A stretch of DNA of 51,888 nt from Methylobacterium sp. WSM2598 (GTDB lineage: Bacteria; Pseudomonadota; Alphaproteobacteria; Rhizobiales; Beijerinckiaceae), in NCBI RefSeq assembly GCF_000379105.1, contig NZ_KB900609.1, positions 6,789,605 through 6,841,492 on the forward strand, read 5' to 3'. Numbering within the stretch: the stretch's first letter is position 1; every line of letters begins with the position of its first letter. The position numbers and the translations under genes are program-made. The notes under the pieces are model-generated. The model ran no database searches. It was given only the letters and a program-made list of their open reading frames with translations, and was not told the origin of the DNA. This document shows, in pieces, positions 25,733-34,371 of the stretch.

Positions 25733-26673
25733 GCGCGGGCCTCCTGACGGGCGCGCCGCCGCTCGTAGGTCTTGAGATGGGTGAGCACCGTGTCGAGATG
25801 CGGGAAGGGCGCCTCGGGCGCCCCGGCGCGGCCGCGCCGCAGCAGGTCGCCGACGATGTGGTCGGCCTCGATGGCGGCCCCCTTCTCGATGTCGCGCAGC
25901 ATCGAGGCGGTGAAGGCGGAGCCCTCGGCCGTGAGGGTGCCGCGGCTGGTCTCCAGGAACTTCTCGCGCGGGGCGTAGCCGGCCTGCGCGGCGATGCGGC
26001 GGCACTCGTCGAGGAGGCCGAGCATCAGCGCCCGCCCCCCCGGCGCCCCGACGATGTCCCCGACCGTGCCCCGCATCAGGCAGGTCCCGCCCGCGAGCGT
26101 CGCGAGGAAGACCCACTTCTCCCACATCTCCAGCAGCACCTTGTCGGTGAGCCGGGCCGTGAAGGTGGCGTCCCGCATCAGCGCCGCGACCGCCTCGACC
26201 CGGGCCGAGCGCGTCCCGTCCCGCTCGCCGAAGGTGAGGCTGTGCAGGTCGCTCATCTGCACGATCTCGCCCTCCGGGCCGAGCGTCGCCGCGATGGCGC
26301 AGGAGCCGCCGAGCACGCGCGCGGGCCCGAAGCGGGCGTCGAGGGCGTCGAGATGGGCCATGCCGTTGAGGATTGGCAGGATCGCGGTCCCGGGCCCGAC
26401 CGCCGGGGCGAGGTCCTCGATCGCGCCGGCGAGGTCGTAGGCCTTGCAGCTCAGGAGCACGAGGTCGTAGGGGCCGGGAATCGCGCCGGCCGTGACGGTC
26501 GCCGGGGCCGCCAGGTGCGCGTCGCGCACCGGGCTCTTCACGGTGAGGCCCCGGGCGGCGAGGCGCGCGGCGCGCGCGGGCCGCACCAGGAAGGTCACGT
26601 CCCGCCCGGCCTCGGCGAGCCGCGCCCCGAAATAGCCGCCCGTCGCGCCCGCCCCGACCACCAGAACCCGCAT
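25729..26673 (-). CDS. 2-dehydropantoate 2-reductase family protein
   Basis: A 314-residue ketopantoate reductase-type enzyme (NADPH-dependent reduction of 2-dehydropantoate or a similar 2-keto acid). The N-terminal GAGATGGYFGARLAEAG (7-23) is the dinucleotide motif; KSPVRDAH and VLLSCKAYDLAGAI are typical; the C-terminal helical domain has LLEMWEKWVFLATLAGGTCL with the conserved Lys and Trp, and a final segment GAAIEADHIVGDLL with the family's EADHI pattern. GGGAGAGG precedes the start at 26673. True PanE and paralogues cannot be separated here, so no symbol is given. Confidence 0.88.
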   Translation of the reverse strand: MRVLVVGAGATGGYFGARLAEAGRDVTFLVRPARAARLAARGLTVKSPVRDAHLAAPATVTAGAIPGPYDLVLLSCKAYDLAGAIEDLAPAVGPGTAILPILNGMAHLDALDARFGPARVLGGSCAIAATLGPEGEIVQMSDLHSLTFGERDGTRSARVEAVAALMRDATFTARLTDKVLLEMWEKWVFLATLAGGTCLMRGTVGDIVGAPGGRALMLGLLDECRRIAAQAGYAPREKFLETSRGTLTAEGSAFTASMLRDIEKGAAIEADHIVGDLLRRGRAGAPEAPFPHLDTVLTHLKTYERRRARQEARA

Positions 26674-26905
26674 CGCGCCTCTCCCTGGAGCCTTGCCCGA
26701 CGAGGCCGCGACCGGTTCGTCGGACGAGGCGGCCTCGTCGATGACCGCGAGCGGGATCCGATCGCCGCGTGGCCGGATCCCGCTCGGGGCCGCCCACAGG
26801 GTATGGCACGCCCGCGGCCGGAACAGCTTCGCATCCCCTGCCCTTTCGTCCAAGGTGGGAGCGCCCGGGTCGGGAGCGCGGGCGGTTCATGGAGGATGGC
26901 GCGGC

Positions 26906-28222
26906 ATGCGCAGGGTCGGATCGTGGCCGCGCGTCTCGGGCCCCCTGCGCCGCCGGATCATCGATCCCGGGACGCGCCGCGCCCTCTTCCTGGTCGGGGG
27001 CCTCTGCGTCGGAGCGGCGGCGGTGCTGATGGCGCAGCTCGCCGACGCCGCCCAGGCGGCGCTCCAGGCGATGCTCGGCGTCTCGCCCCTCCTCGCGCTG
27101 GCGGTGACGCCCCTCGGCTTCGGCCTCGCGGCGCTCCTCGCCCGCACCATCTTCCCGAATTCCGAGGGGAGCGGCATCCCGCAGGTGATCGCCGCGCGCC
27201 ACATCGCCGATCCGGCCCGGCGCGCGGGCCTGGTCTCGCTGCGGGTCGCCTTCGGCAAGATCGTGGTGATGACGCTCGGCCTCCTCTGCGGCGCCTCGAC
27301 GGGGCGCGAGGGGCCGACCGTGCAGGTGGGCGCCGCCCTGATGGCGGCGGCCGGCCGCCGGGCGCCGGAGCACCAGCGCGGCCTCCTGCTCGCGGGCGGG
27401 GCGGCCGGGGTGGCGGCGGCCTTCAACACGCCGCTCGCCGGCATCGTGTTCGGGATCGAGGAGCTCAGCCGCTCGTTCGAGGCCAGGACGAGCGGCCTCG
27501 TGCTCGGCACCGTGATCGCCGCGGGCCTGACTTCCCTCGCCCTCGTCGGCAACTACGCGTATTTCGGCACGACGGCGGCGAGCCTGCCCTTCGGGCCGGC
27601 CTGGCTCGCGGTGCCGCTGTTCGGCCTCCTCGGCGGGGTCTGCGGCGGGCTGTTCAGCCGCATCGTGATCGCGGCCGCCCGCGGGCTGCCGGGGCGGCCG
27701 GGGGCGCTGATGCGGGCGCATCCGATCGCCTTCGCGATGCTGTGCGGCCTCGGCGTCGCCCTGTGCGGGCTCGCCACCGGCGGCCACGTCCACGGCACCG
27801 GCTACGCGGAGGCGAGGGCGCTGCTGCACGGCGAGGCCGCGCCCGCGCCCTGGTTCGGCCCGGCGAAATTCGCCGCCACCACGCTCTCCTCGATCAGCGG
27901 CATTCCGGGCGGGCTGTTCGCGCCCTCGCTCGCGGTGGGGGCGGGGCTGGGCGCGCACCTCGCCCCGCTGCTCCCGGCGGCCCCGGCCGGCGCCCTGGTG
28001 CTGATCGCCATGGTGGCCTACCTCGCCGGCGTGCTGCAGGCGCCGATCACCTCCTTCGTGATCGTCTCCGAGATGACCGAGGCCCACGCCCTGGTGATCC
28101 CCCTGATGATCGCCGCCCTGCTCGCCGACGCGACCTCGAAGCTGATCTGCCCCGAGGGGCTCTACCACGCCCTCGCGGCGCCGATCATCGCGCGCCTCGC
28201 GCCCTCGCGCGGCCCCGCCTGA
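26906..28222 (+). CDS. ClC-family chloride channel/antiporter
   Basis: A 438-residue polytopic membrane protein. The anion-selectivity motifs are in order: GSGIPQ (88-93), GREGPTVQ (133-140) with gating Glu135, and GIPGGLFAPSL. A Glu pair in FGIEEL (182-187) corresponds to the internal proton-gating glutamate of E. coli ClC, so chloride/proton exchange is more likely than a pure channel. No CBS domains follow. The start at 26906 lies ten bases after GGAGG. It is divergent from the panE-like gene with about 230 bases between them. Confidence 0.93.
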   Translation: MRRVGSWPRVSGPLRRRIIDPGTRRALFLVGGLCVGAAAVLMAQLADAAQAALQAMLGVSPLLALAVTPLGFGLAALLARTIFPNSEGSGIPQVIAARHIADPARRAGLVSLRVAFGKIVVMTLGLLCGASTGREGPTVQVGAALMAAAGRRAPEHQRGLLLAGGAAGVAAAFNTPLAGIVFGIEELSRSFEARTSGLVLGTVIAAGLTSLALVGNYAYFGTTAASLPFGPAWLAVPLFGLLGGVCGGLFSRIVIAAARGLPGRPGALMRAHPIAFAMLCGLGVALCGLATGGHVHGTGYAEARALLHGEAAPAPWFGPAKFAATTLSSISGIPGGLFAPSLAVGAGLGAHLAPLLPAAPAGALVLIAMVAYLAGVLQAPITSFVIVSEMTEAHALVIPLMIAALLADATSKLICPEGLYHALAAPIIARLAPSRGPA

Positions 28223-28264
28223 CCGCTTCTCATCGCCGGAGCCCCGTGCTATCGGGGTCCCCGC

Positions 28265-28338
28265 GCGGGTGTAGCTCAATGGTAGAGCAGCAGCCTTCCA
28301 AGCTGAATACGAGGGTTCGATTCCCTTCACCCGCTCCA
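28265..28338 (+). tRNA. tRNA-Gly (UCC)
   Basis: A full cloverleaf with encoded CCA. The acceptor arm GCGGGTG pairs with CACCCGC; the D arm is GCTCAATGGTAGAGC; the anticodon loop is CTTCCAA with anticodon TCC; the T arm is GAGGGTTCGATTCCCTT, with a GGTTCGATTCC-type loop. A terminator follows at 28370. The DNA on its right is of accessory character, so it may have been an integration site, although no integrase or second copy of its 3' end was found. Confidence 0.95.
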
Positions 28339-28369
28339 AGGACTTCAAGCACTTAGCTGCCAGTCCGAG

Positions 28370-28395
28370 CCGCCCGAGAGGGCGGTTTCGTTTTC
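28370..28395 (+). terminator. Rho-independent terminator after tRNA-Gly
   Basis: CCGCCC-GAGA-GGGCGG (28370-28385) followed by TTTCGTTTT. Confidence 0.85.
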
Positions 28396-28705
28396 CGGGC
28401 AACACGACGGGTAACAGCGAGCGGCACCGAATCGTGCCGCTCACGTGGAGCCTTGAGCACCATCAGCCGATCGGCCCGCCCCAATCCCTCCCGTGGTGTG
28501 AGCCGGCTCTGTAGATCCAGCCAAGCAACGGGGATACCCCACGAGGTGCTCCTCGACGGGTTAAGATTGTGCCCGCCCTCGCGCGCGTCAGGACCACGAA
28601 TTCGCAAAGGCGTAGCATGGTGCGGATTACGGAACCCACGGACAGCCTCCAGAAGACCTCTGAGCCGGTCCGGCCAGGGCGCAAGTCGGGGGGCTGTATA
28701 TCGGC
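28396..28705. other. Gene-poor stretch after tRNA-Gly
   Basis: No gene can be supported. Both strands hold open frames without ribosome binding sites or recognisable content. Composition drops relative to the DNA left of the tRNA. Confidence 0.5.
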
Positions 28706-28815
28706 CTCTCATCCGCCATCCGGTTGACGGCTTCGCCATCTCCCCTTTCGGCCATGCGGATGTCGGCTTCGCGCAGGCGCCGCGCTCAGGCGCCGCGCGG
28801 GCTCGTGATCATCTG
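28706..28815 (-). repeat. Dispersed repeat family 2, copy R3
   Basis: Inverted relative to R2 and R4. It contains CATCCGGTTGACGGCTTCGCC-type core, TTTCGGCCATGCGGATGTCG and two GCGCCGCGC-type blocks, ending GGGCTCGTGATCA. Confidence 0.8.
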
Positions 28816-28885
28816 CCGCCTACTGTGGCGGCCGCAAGCGTCTGGACGGGCGTGGCGGGGTTGGAATGCAACCGCCTGGAGTTCA

Positions 28886-29725
28886 GGGTCTAAACCCACT
28901 CAACGTATTGCGATCATGAGCATAACGTGATTCCAGACGCCTCCCAGATGGCGGAGGCTATGGCAGAGCTGTTCTGGCTGTCGGACGAGCCGTGGCAAAC
29001 GATCGCGCCGTTCATGCCCACCAACCGGCCCGGCGCTCGCCGCGAGGATGACCGCACGGTCCTCTCGGGCATCCTTCGTCCTCAAGAGCGGCCGCTGGCA
29101 GGACTGTCCTCCTGAGTACGGGCCCGCGACCACCGTCTACAACCGCTTCACCAGGTGGTCGCGCCGCGGCTTCCGGACCGCCATGCTGGCCGCCCTGGCC
29201 AAAGCCGGGTGGTCCGGCGAGGCCGCCGCCCTCGAGGCGACCTGCGTCAAAGCCCAGCGGAGGGCCCACGGGGGAAAGGGGGGCCCGCGCACAGGAGATC
29301 GGTCCCTCGCGCGCTGGCGCGACGACCAAGATCCACGTCCTCACCGACGTGATCGGCCGACCGGGGGTCATCCACCTCACGCCCGGCAACGCCAGCGACG
29401 TGAAGACCGCGCCCGCCGGGCTGGCCCAGGCGCCCGGCCGGGTGCATCGGTTGATCGCCGACAAGGGCTACGATGCCGACTGGCTGCGGCGGAACCTGCG
29501 GGAGCAGGGCATCAGCGCGGTCACCCCGCTACCCGCGCCCGCACACGCAAGATCCGGCTGGACAAGCAACGCTCCCGTGACCGCTGGCGCATCGAGGCGG
29601 TCTTCTGCCGCCTGAAGGACTTCCGGCGCATCGCCACCCGCGACGACGAGCTCGCCCGCAACTTCGCTTCCGCGCTCGCCCTCGCGGCTGTCGTCGCGTT
29701 CTGGTGCCGATTGAGTCTGGACCCT
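28886..29725 (+). mobile_element. IS5-family (IS427-type) remnant, left copy
   Basis: About 840 bp bounded by an AGGGTCTAAACCCACTCAA-like left end and a right end whose complement reads AGGGTCCAGACTCAATCGG. The two ends are imperfect inverted repeats. It contains a frameshifted transposase and is related to the element at 50868-51713, which lies in the opposite orientation. Confidence 0.75.
28948..29725 (+). pseudogene. IS5-family transposase, frameshifted
   Basis: Four pieces in changing frames make up one DDE transposase: MAELFWLSDEPWQTIAPFMP; then SGRWQDCPPEYGPATTVYNR and MLAALAKAGWSGEAAALEAT; then TTKIHVLTDVIGRPGVIHLT and LIADKGYDADWLRRNLREQG; then RDRWRIEAVFCRLKDFRRIA with the final Glu and the ARNFASALALAAVVAFWC end. 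The first two changes go forward by one base and the third back by one, so this is decay, not the single programmed shift of intact IS427 elements. No stop remains before the right end. Confidence 0.85.
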
Positions 29726-29748
29726 AGGATACACTTGGCCGTGTCCGC

Positions 29749-29870
29749 CTACCGGTCTCCGATCTTCTTCGCATCGCTCTTCTGGATCGCATCGAGCTGC
29801 TTCTTCAGCTCGGCCACCGTTTTTCCAAAGCGATCGCAGACTTTGCAAGGAGAGGGTTCGCGTCAGACAT
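29749..29870 (-). pseudogene. 40-aa coiled-coil ORF broken at an A tract
   Basis: From ATG at 29870, after a GAGG-type site, the frame reads MSDANPLLAKSAIALEK and then hits a stop soon after a run of five A. With one more A the frame would continue TVAELKKQLDAIQKSDAKKI to a stop at 29749, making a 40-residue acidic/basic coiled coil. It may be a phase-variable or decayed small gene, or a sequencing error. The product is not recognised. Confidence 0.35.
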
Positions 29871-30001
29871 CTTCGGCCTCTACGCTCAGGGGGCGCAAAT
29901 TCTGTGGATGGGGTGGATCTTCTGCTCGGCGGCGGCATTCCCGGTATAAGCTGCATGCAGTCACTCTAAAACATATGTTAACAGCGTAAGGAGACCGCCG
30001 A

Positions 30002-30526
30002 ATGCCTGAGTTTGAAAGCAAAGCTCCCACGCAAGAGGGTGCACTGATCGAACAAGTGGCCGATATTGTTTCGGCCTATGTCTCGAGCAACCGGGTGTCA
30101 GCAGGTGAGTTGCCAAGCCTCATCGCTTCGCTTCACACTGCCCTTCAGGGCCTTGGGAAGCCCGCCACGCCACCGGCAGAGGAGACGCCCAAGGCGACTG
30201 CCGCCCAGATCAGGAAGTCGATCACGCCGGATGCCCTGATCAGCCTCATCGACGGAAAGCCCTACAAGACGCTCAAGCGGCACCTCACCACGCAGGGCCT
30301 GACCCCGGACGAGTACCGGAAGAAGTTCGGTCTGCCGTCCGACTATCCAATGGTAGCGTCGAACTACGCGGCCCACCGATCGGAACTCGCCAAGACCAGC
30401 GGGCTTGGCCAGCGTCGCCATCGGTCGCCAGCCGAGAAGCGCGCCAGTCCTGACCCCAAGGTGACGGCACCGGCCACGCCAAAGAGGGGGCCGGGCCGCC
30501 CACGGAGAGCTAAGGCGACCGAGTGA
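30002..30526 (+). CDS. MucR/Ros-family regulator lacking zinc ligands
   Basis: A 174-residue member of the MucR/Ros family of alphaproteobacterial regulators. N-terminal helices (about 14-50) are followed by the DNA-binding region ISLIDGKPYKTLKRHLTTQG and LTPDEYRKKFGLPSDYPMVA. Compared with Ros, the first zinc Cys is Ser81, the second is Asp84, His94 is kept and the last His is replaced by Gln/Gly, so it probably folds without structural zinc, as some rhizobial members do. The tail KRGPGRPRRAK is AT-hook-like. AAGGAGA precedes the start. It sits between an IS5 remnant and the chromate cluster. Confidence 0.85.
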   Translation: MPEFESKAPTQEGALIEQVADIVSAYVSSNRVSAGELPSLIASLHTALQGLGKPATPPAEETPKATAAQIRKSITPDALISLIDGKPYKTLKRHLTTQGLTPDEYRKKFGLPSDYPMVASNYAAHRSELAKTSGLGQRRHRSPAEKRASPDPKVTAPATPKRGPGRPRRAKATE

Positions 30527-30671
30527 GGCAATGAGCGACGTCAGAGTGGCCAGCCTGTGTCACTCTGCACCATTCGGGTATGTGGCCGCGGCTGTAAGCC
30601 TGCTGTAAAATCGCTTTCAAGAATGCCAGTAGCGATGCTTTCGCGGCCAGGCTGGCGCACAAGGGGCTATC

Positions 30672-30815
30672 ATGAAGCGGTCTGCCAGAGCGCTGATCAA
30701 GTGTCGAGTGCTGCGCGAGTTGGATCGTAGTCTCGCGCAACGTAACCTTGAGCGAGTTGCCATCTTGCTTGGGCGGCAGCTCAGAATCGAGAAATACAAT
30801 ACTGCAGCAGCGTAA
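30672..30815 (+). CDS. Possible small basic protein, 47 aa
   Basis: A short frame with a good AAGGGG site six bases before ATG. The product is a basic amphipathic helix (MKRSARALIKCRVLRELDRS, then RNLERVAILLGRQLRIEKY) that could bind nucleic acid or a partner. The surroundings are AT-richer than the chromosome average. No family recognised; a chance frame is possible. Confidence 0.4.
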   Translation: MKRSARALIKCRVLRELDRSLAQRNLERVAILLGRQLRIEKYNTAAA

Positions 30816-31621
30816 GGCTCCCTGCATGCGCTTTGATGCGGGATACCGTTGGAGGATAGCCCGGACGGCCAAATTGAGCGCGCGGGCACCTTCTCGAAGC
30901 AGCCCGGTTCTGCGCCCGACCAGCCCGGGCAGGCTCGCAGTTGAGCCCAGAGGGCGGCCAGATCGCACCTCACGCCCTCTGCCGTTGCCAGACCGTCCAG
31001 TTCGGTTCGCTGGTCCGATCGGCGGCAGGTTCACGCGGGTGCCCTCCTCATCGCCCGGGAGCCTGCACGCGGCCTCCACCCGGGAGGGGTGGAGGCCGCG
31101 ACGACCGCCGTGTGGTGGCGCATCAGGTTCATGATCGACTTGGCAATCGGATCACCGGCCGACGCAGTGACTCGCGGCGTCTGCGGCTTATGTCCCGATC
31201 ACAGCGGGCTTGAATAAGTTCGCCGCGACAGTCCAGGCTCAGGACAGATCGGGGCCGGAATGCGCCCGTTCCAGACCTTCGACCGATGCCGCCGGAATGG
31301 CCGCTCGACACCCGACAGCGGCCATTCGAAGTCGGCGGCGGCCTCCTCACGCTTCATGAGTGCTGGGCGGTGAGTGGCACCACGGATGCAGTGTGGCTGC
31401 ATCGGGGTGTGACTGGGGCGGTCGCACCGGCTGGTGCCTGGGCTGCCGGCCGAACGGTCCGGAGATCAGGGCGTGGCGCAAGCTCGCGCCCTACCGGCGC
31501 CCCACGCTCCCGCGTGAGCTGCCGCGCGGGTTGGAGCAGGTGAAGCGGGAGCCGGAGGCGGCCGACCCGACCCGCGCTTCACTCTAAGGGGATACCGCAA
31601 ACCGAACCGTTGGTCGGGCGC

Positions 31622-31650
31622 TTGACACGCGCGCTGCGGAGGTCTTCTGT
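31622..31650 (+). promoter_or_regulatory. Candidate sigma-70 promoter of the chrB-chrA cluster
   Basis: A perfect -35 TTGACA (31622-31627) is followed after 17 bases by TTCTGT (31645-31650), a weak -10. It lies 80 bases upstream of chrB. Family knowledge: ChrB can regulate chromate-inducible promoters of this kind. Confidence 0.4.
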
Positions 31651-31730
31651 TCCGCCTTCGGGAAGCGATCTCCCGACGAGGCTCCGGCTGAAGAATCGCG
31701 TCCAGCCTGCATCTCTTGCAAGGACGCGCC

Positions 31731-32561
31731 ATGCCTACGCCCAACGCCATCCCTGTCGATAAGCTCGTTCGCCTGATCGGCACCCCCGGCTGCCCTGTGC
31801 TCCTCGATGTGCGCACGGAGGAAGATTTCGCCGCGGACCCGTGCTTAATCCCGAGCGCCGTGCGCCGCCCCTGGGCCGAGGTATCCTCGTGGGCCGGCGC
31901 CCTCGCTGGCCGCTCCGCCATCGTAATCTGCCAGCGCGGCCAGAAACTCAGTCACGGCGTGGCCGCCTGGCTGCGCCAGGAAGGCGTGCCGGCCGAAAGC
32001 CTGGAGGGCGGCACCGAGGCGTGGCGCGCCGCCGAGCTGCCGACGGTGCCGGACGCCAAGCTGCCAACCCGCGACGCCCGGGGCCGGACGGTCTGGGTCA
32101 CCCGCGCGCGGCCGAAGATCGACCGCATCGCCTGCCCGTGGCTGATCCGCCGCTTCGTCGATCCCTCTGCCGTGTTCCTGTTCGTGCCGTCCCCTGAGGT
32201 TGAGGCGGTGGCCGCGCGCTTCGGCGGCGCCGCGTTCGACATCGACGACCCGGAGGTGGTCTGGAGCCACCGCGGCGAGCTGTGCACCTTCGATGTCTTG
32301 GTCGAGGAGCTGAACCTCGGCACCGCGCCCCTGCGCCAACTGGCTGCGATCGTCCGTGGCGCCGACACCGCCCGGCTCGACCTCGCGCCCGAGGCCGCGG
32401 GCCTGCTCGCCGCCTCGCTCGGGCTGTCGCGGATGTACGCCGACGACCTGGAGCAGCTCGATGCCGGCATGCTGCTCTACGACGCCTTCTACCGCTGGTG
32501 CCGCGACGCCACCAATGAGACCCACAACTGGCCGACCAACAAGCCCAAGCCGGGGGTCTGA
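31731..32561 (+). CDS. chrB: Chromate resistance protein ChrB, rhodanese fusion
   Basis: A 276-residue protein with two parts. Residues 8-108 are a rhodanese-like domain with VLLDVRTEEDF and the active-site Cys67 in VICQRGQKLSHG. Residues 115-276 are the ChrB C-terminal domain: VWVTRARPKIDRIACPWLIR, VDPSAVFLFVPSPE, GELCTFDVLVEE and the closing YDAFYRWCRDATNETHNWP. ChrB proteins act as chromate-responsive regulators and aid resistance. The start at 31731 has GCAAGGA six bases upstream. It ends two bases before chrA. Here the rhodanese module may add a thiol-redox step. Confidence 0.92.
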   Translation: MPTPNAIPVDKLVRLIGTPGCPVLLDVRTEEDFAADPCLIPSAVRRPWAEVSSWAGALAGRSAIVICQRGQKLSHGVAAWLRQEGVPAESLEGGTEAWRAAELPTVPDAKLPTRDARGRTVWVTRARPKIDRIACPWLIRRFVDPSAVFLFVPSPEVEAVAARFGGAAFDIDDPEVVWSHRGELCTFDVLVEELNLGTAPLRQLAAIVRGADTARLDLAPEAAGLLAASLGLSRMYADDLEQLDAGMLLYDAFYRWCRDATNETHNWPTNKPKPGV

Positions 32562-32563
32562 CG

Positions 32564-33964
32564 ATGAGCAGCACGGTGAGCTCCACCACGCCGGGCATGG
32601 TGGCCGCCGACCCCGTTCCGGTCACCCTGGCGCAGGCCCTGCCGGTCTGGCTGCGCGTGGCCGGCCTCTCGTTCGGCGGCCCGGCCGGCCAGATCGCGGT
32701 GATGCACCGCATCCTGGTCGAGGAGAAGCGCTGGATCTCCGAGAACCGCTTCCTGCACGCCTTGAACTTCTGCACGCTGCTGCCCGGGCCGGAAGCGCAG
32801 CAACTCGCCACTTACGTCGGCTGGCTGATGCACGGCAGCCGCGGCGGCCTGGTGGCCGGCGGGCTGTTCGTCGTCCCGGGCATCCTGGCGATCATGGCGC
32901 TCAGCTGGATCTACGCGCTGTATGGCCAGGTCGGCTTGGTGGCCGGCCTGTTCTTCGGCCTCAAGGCGGCGGTGCTCGCCATCGTGCTGCAGGCCGTCCA
33001 GCGCATCGGCCGGCGGGCGCTCAAGAGCCGGGTGATGGTCGCGCTGGCGGCCGCGGCCTTCGCGGCGATCTTCTTCTTTGATGTGCCGTTCCCGCTGATC
33101 GTGCTGGCGGCCGGCGTGATCGGCTATTTGGGCGGCCGCGCCGGCCGGCCGGAGTTCCGGGCCGGGGGCGGCCACGGCAGCGGCAGCACGGTCGCTGAAG
33201 GCCCCTTCCTGCTCGGCGACGACGAACTCCCGCAGGAGCATGCCGCGCCCCGGGACACCGTCCGCGTGCTGGGCGTCTGGGCGGCCATTTGGCTGCTGCC
33301 GGTCGCCGCCATCCTGCTCGCCCTCGGGCCGAACGACGTGTTCAGCCACGTCGCGGTGTTCTTCTCCAAGATGGCGATGGTGACGTTCGGGGGCGCCTAC
33401 GCGGTGCTGGCCTACGTCGCCCAGCAGGCGGTGGAGCATTACGGCTGGCTCAAGCCCGGCGAGATGCTCGACGGTCTCGGCATGGCCGAGACCACGCCCG
33501 GCCCCCTCATCATGGTCACGCAGTTCGTGGGCTTCATGGCCGCCTTCCGGGCGCCCGGCGCGCTGCCGCCGCTCGTCGCCGGCACGCTGGGCGGGCTGCT
33601 GACCACCTGGGTGACCTTCGCGCCCTGCTTCCTGTGGATCTTCGTCGGCGCCCCTTACATCGAGCGCTTACGCGGCAACCCGGCCCTGGCCGGCGCCCTC
33701 TCGGCCATCACCGCGGCCGTGGTGGGGGTGATCCTCAACCTCGCGGTCTGGTTCGCCCTCCACACGGTGTTCACCCAGGTGCAGCCGGTCGCGCTTGGGC
33801 CACTCCGGCTGGAGGTGCCGGTCCTCTCCAGCGTGAACGTCCCGGCGCTACTGCTGGCGCTGGCCGCGATCGTCGCAGTGTTCCGCTTCCAGGTCGGCAT
33901 GATCGTGACCCTGGCCGCCTGCTCAGCAGTGGGGCTGGCCCTGTATCTCGTGGGGATCGTCTGA
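32564..33964 (+). CDS. chrA: Chromate efflux transporter ChrA
   Basis: A 466-residue long-chain CHR transporter exporting chromate across the inner membrane. Two homologous halves are visible: the first with LSFGGPAGQIAVMHR and NFCTLLPGPEAQQLATYVGW, the second with TFGGAYAVLAYVAQQ (about 270) and GMAETTPGPLIMVTQFVGF. About ten to twelve hydrophobic segments surround them. The halves are joined by a hydrophilic Gly/Asp/Glu-rich linker (about 198-230). Its TGA overlaps the ATG of the next gene by one base. Confidence 0.95.
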   Translation: MSSTVSSTTPGMVAADPVPVTLAQALPVWLRVAGLSFGGPAGQIAVMHRILVEEKRWISENRFLHALNFCTLLPGPEAQQLATYVGWLMHGSRGGLVAGGLFVVPGILAIMALSWIYALYGQVGLVAGLFFGLKAAVLAIVLQAVQRIGRRALKSRVMVALAAAAFAAIFFFDVPFPLIVLAAGVIGYLGGRAGRPEFRAGGGHGSGSTVAEGPFLLGDDELPQEHAAPRDTVRVLGVWAAIWLLPVAAILLALGPNDVFSHVAVFFSKMAMVTFGGAYAVLAYVAQQAVEHYGWLKPGEMLDGLGMAETTPGPLIMVTQFVGFMAAFRAPGALPPLVAGTLGGLLTTWVTFAPCFLWIFVGAPYIERLRGNPALAGALSAITAAVVGVILNLAVWFALHTVFTQVQPVALGPLRLEVPVLSSVNVPALLLALAAIVAVFRFQVGMIVTLAACSAVGLALYLVGIV

Positions 33965-34332
33965 TGCGCGCTTCCTGTCGCACGCGCGGGCTGGGTGCCG
34001 CCGCCCTGCTGACCGGCTTGGTGCCGGCGCAGCCGGCACCGGCTGCGGGGGTCTTTCAGCAGCTCACCGGGCCGCAGATCCGCGCCCGCCTGGTCGGCAA
34101 GGAGGTCACCGACGAGGTGCACTGGGCCTACCAGTTCGCGCCGGGTGGCCGGCTGCAGGCCGTGTCCATGGGGCGGCCGCGGACCGGCACCTGGCGGCTC
34201 AAGGGCGACACGCTGTGCCTGGATGACGACCCGTGTGTCCAGGTCTGGATGGCCGGCAGCCGCGTCGAACTGCGCCGTGACCGCGCTCTGCCCGAGGAGG
34301 GTGTGCTGCAAGCTCCGGTCCGGCGCCGCTGA
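33964..34332 (+). CDS. Secreted protein of the chromate cluster, 122 aa
   Basis: Not recognised by name. A signal peptide (RGLGAAALLTGLVPAQPAPA, cleavage near APAAG) precedes a mature domain with QQLTGPQIRARLVGKEVTDE, WAYQFAPGGRLQAVSMGRPR and GTWRLKGDTLCLDDDPCVQV. The pattern, a beta-rich domain with GTWRLxGDxLCL and two Cys, resembles small secreted DUF995-type proteins that describe a calculated-weight-like beta fold; this is only a resemblance. ATG overlaps the chrA stop (TGATG), so it is translationally coupled to the transporter and probably acts in the periplasm. Confidence 0.7.
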   Translation: MRASCRTRGLGAAALLTGLVPAQPAPAAGVFQQLTGPQIRARLVGKEVTDEVHWAYQFAPGGRLQAVSMGRPRTGTWRLKGDTLCLDDDPCVQVWMAGSRVELRRDRALPEEGVLQAPVRRR

Positions 34333-34371
34333 CGCCGGCCTCACCCACCGCTGATGACGAAGGAGATGACC

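Larger units (their letters stand above)
30527..31730. other. Gene-poor 1.2-kb stretch before chrB
   Basis: Mixed composition with AT-richer DNA at 30540-30850. Apart from the small frame at 30672-30815 and the chrB promoter, nothing can be supported; the longer open frames on both strands are Arg/Pro-rich and lack ribosome binding sites. Confidence 0.5.

Noticed and set aside
28265..28338. A duplicated 3' end of tRNA-Gly as an attachment site
   Set aside because: No second copy of the tRNA 3' sequence was found in the window, so integration at this tRNA is only a possibility.
25574..28444. A 956-codon open frame on the minus strand
   Set aside because: It runs antisense to the ClC gene and across the tRNA and repeats; the content is Arg/Pro/Gly-rich with no domain.
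28948..29725. Reading the transposase frame changes as programmed frameshifting
   Set aside because: The left copy needs three changes of mixed direction, which does not fit a single programmed -1 shift.
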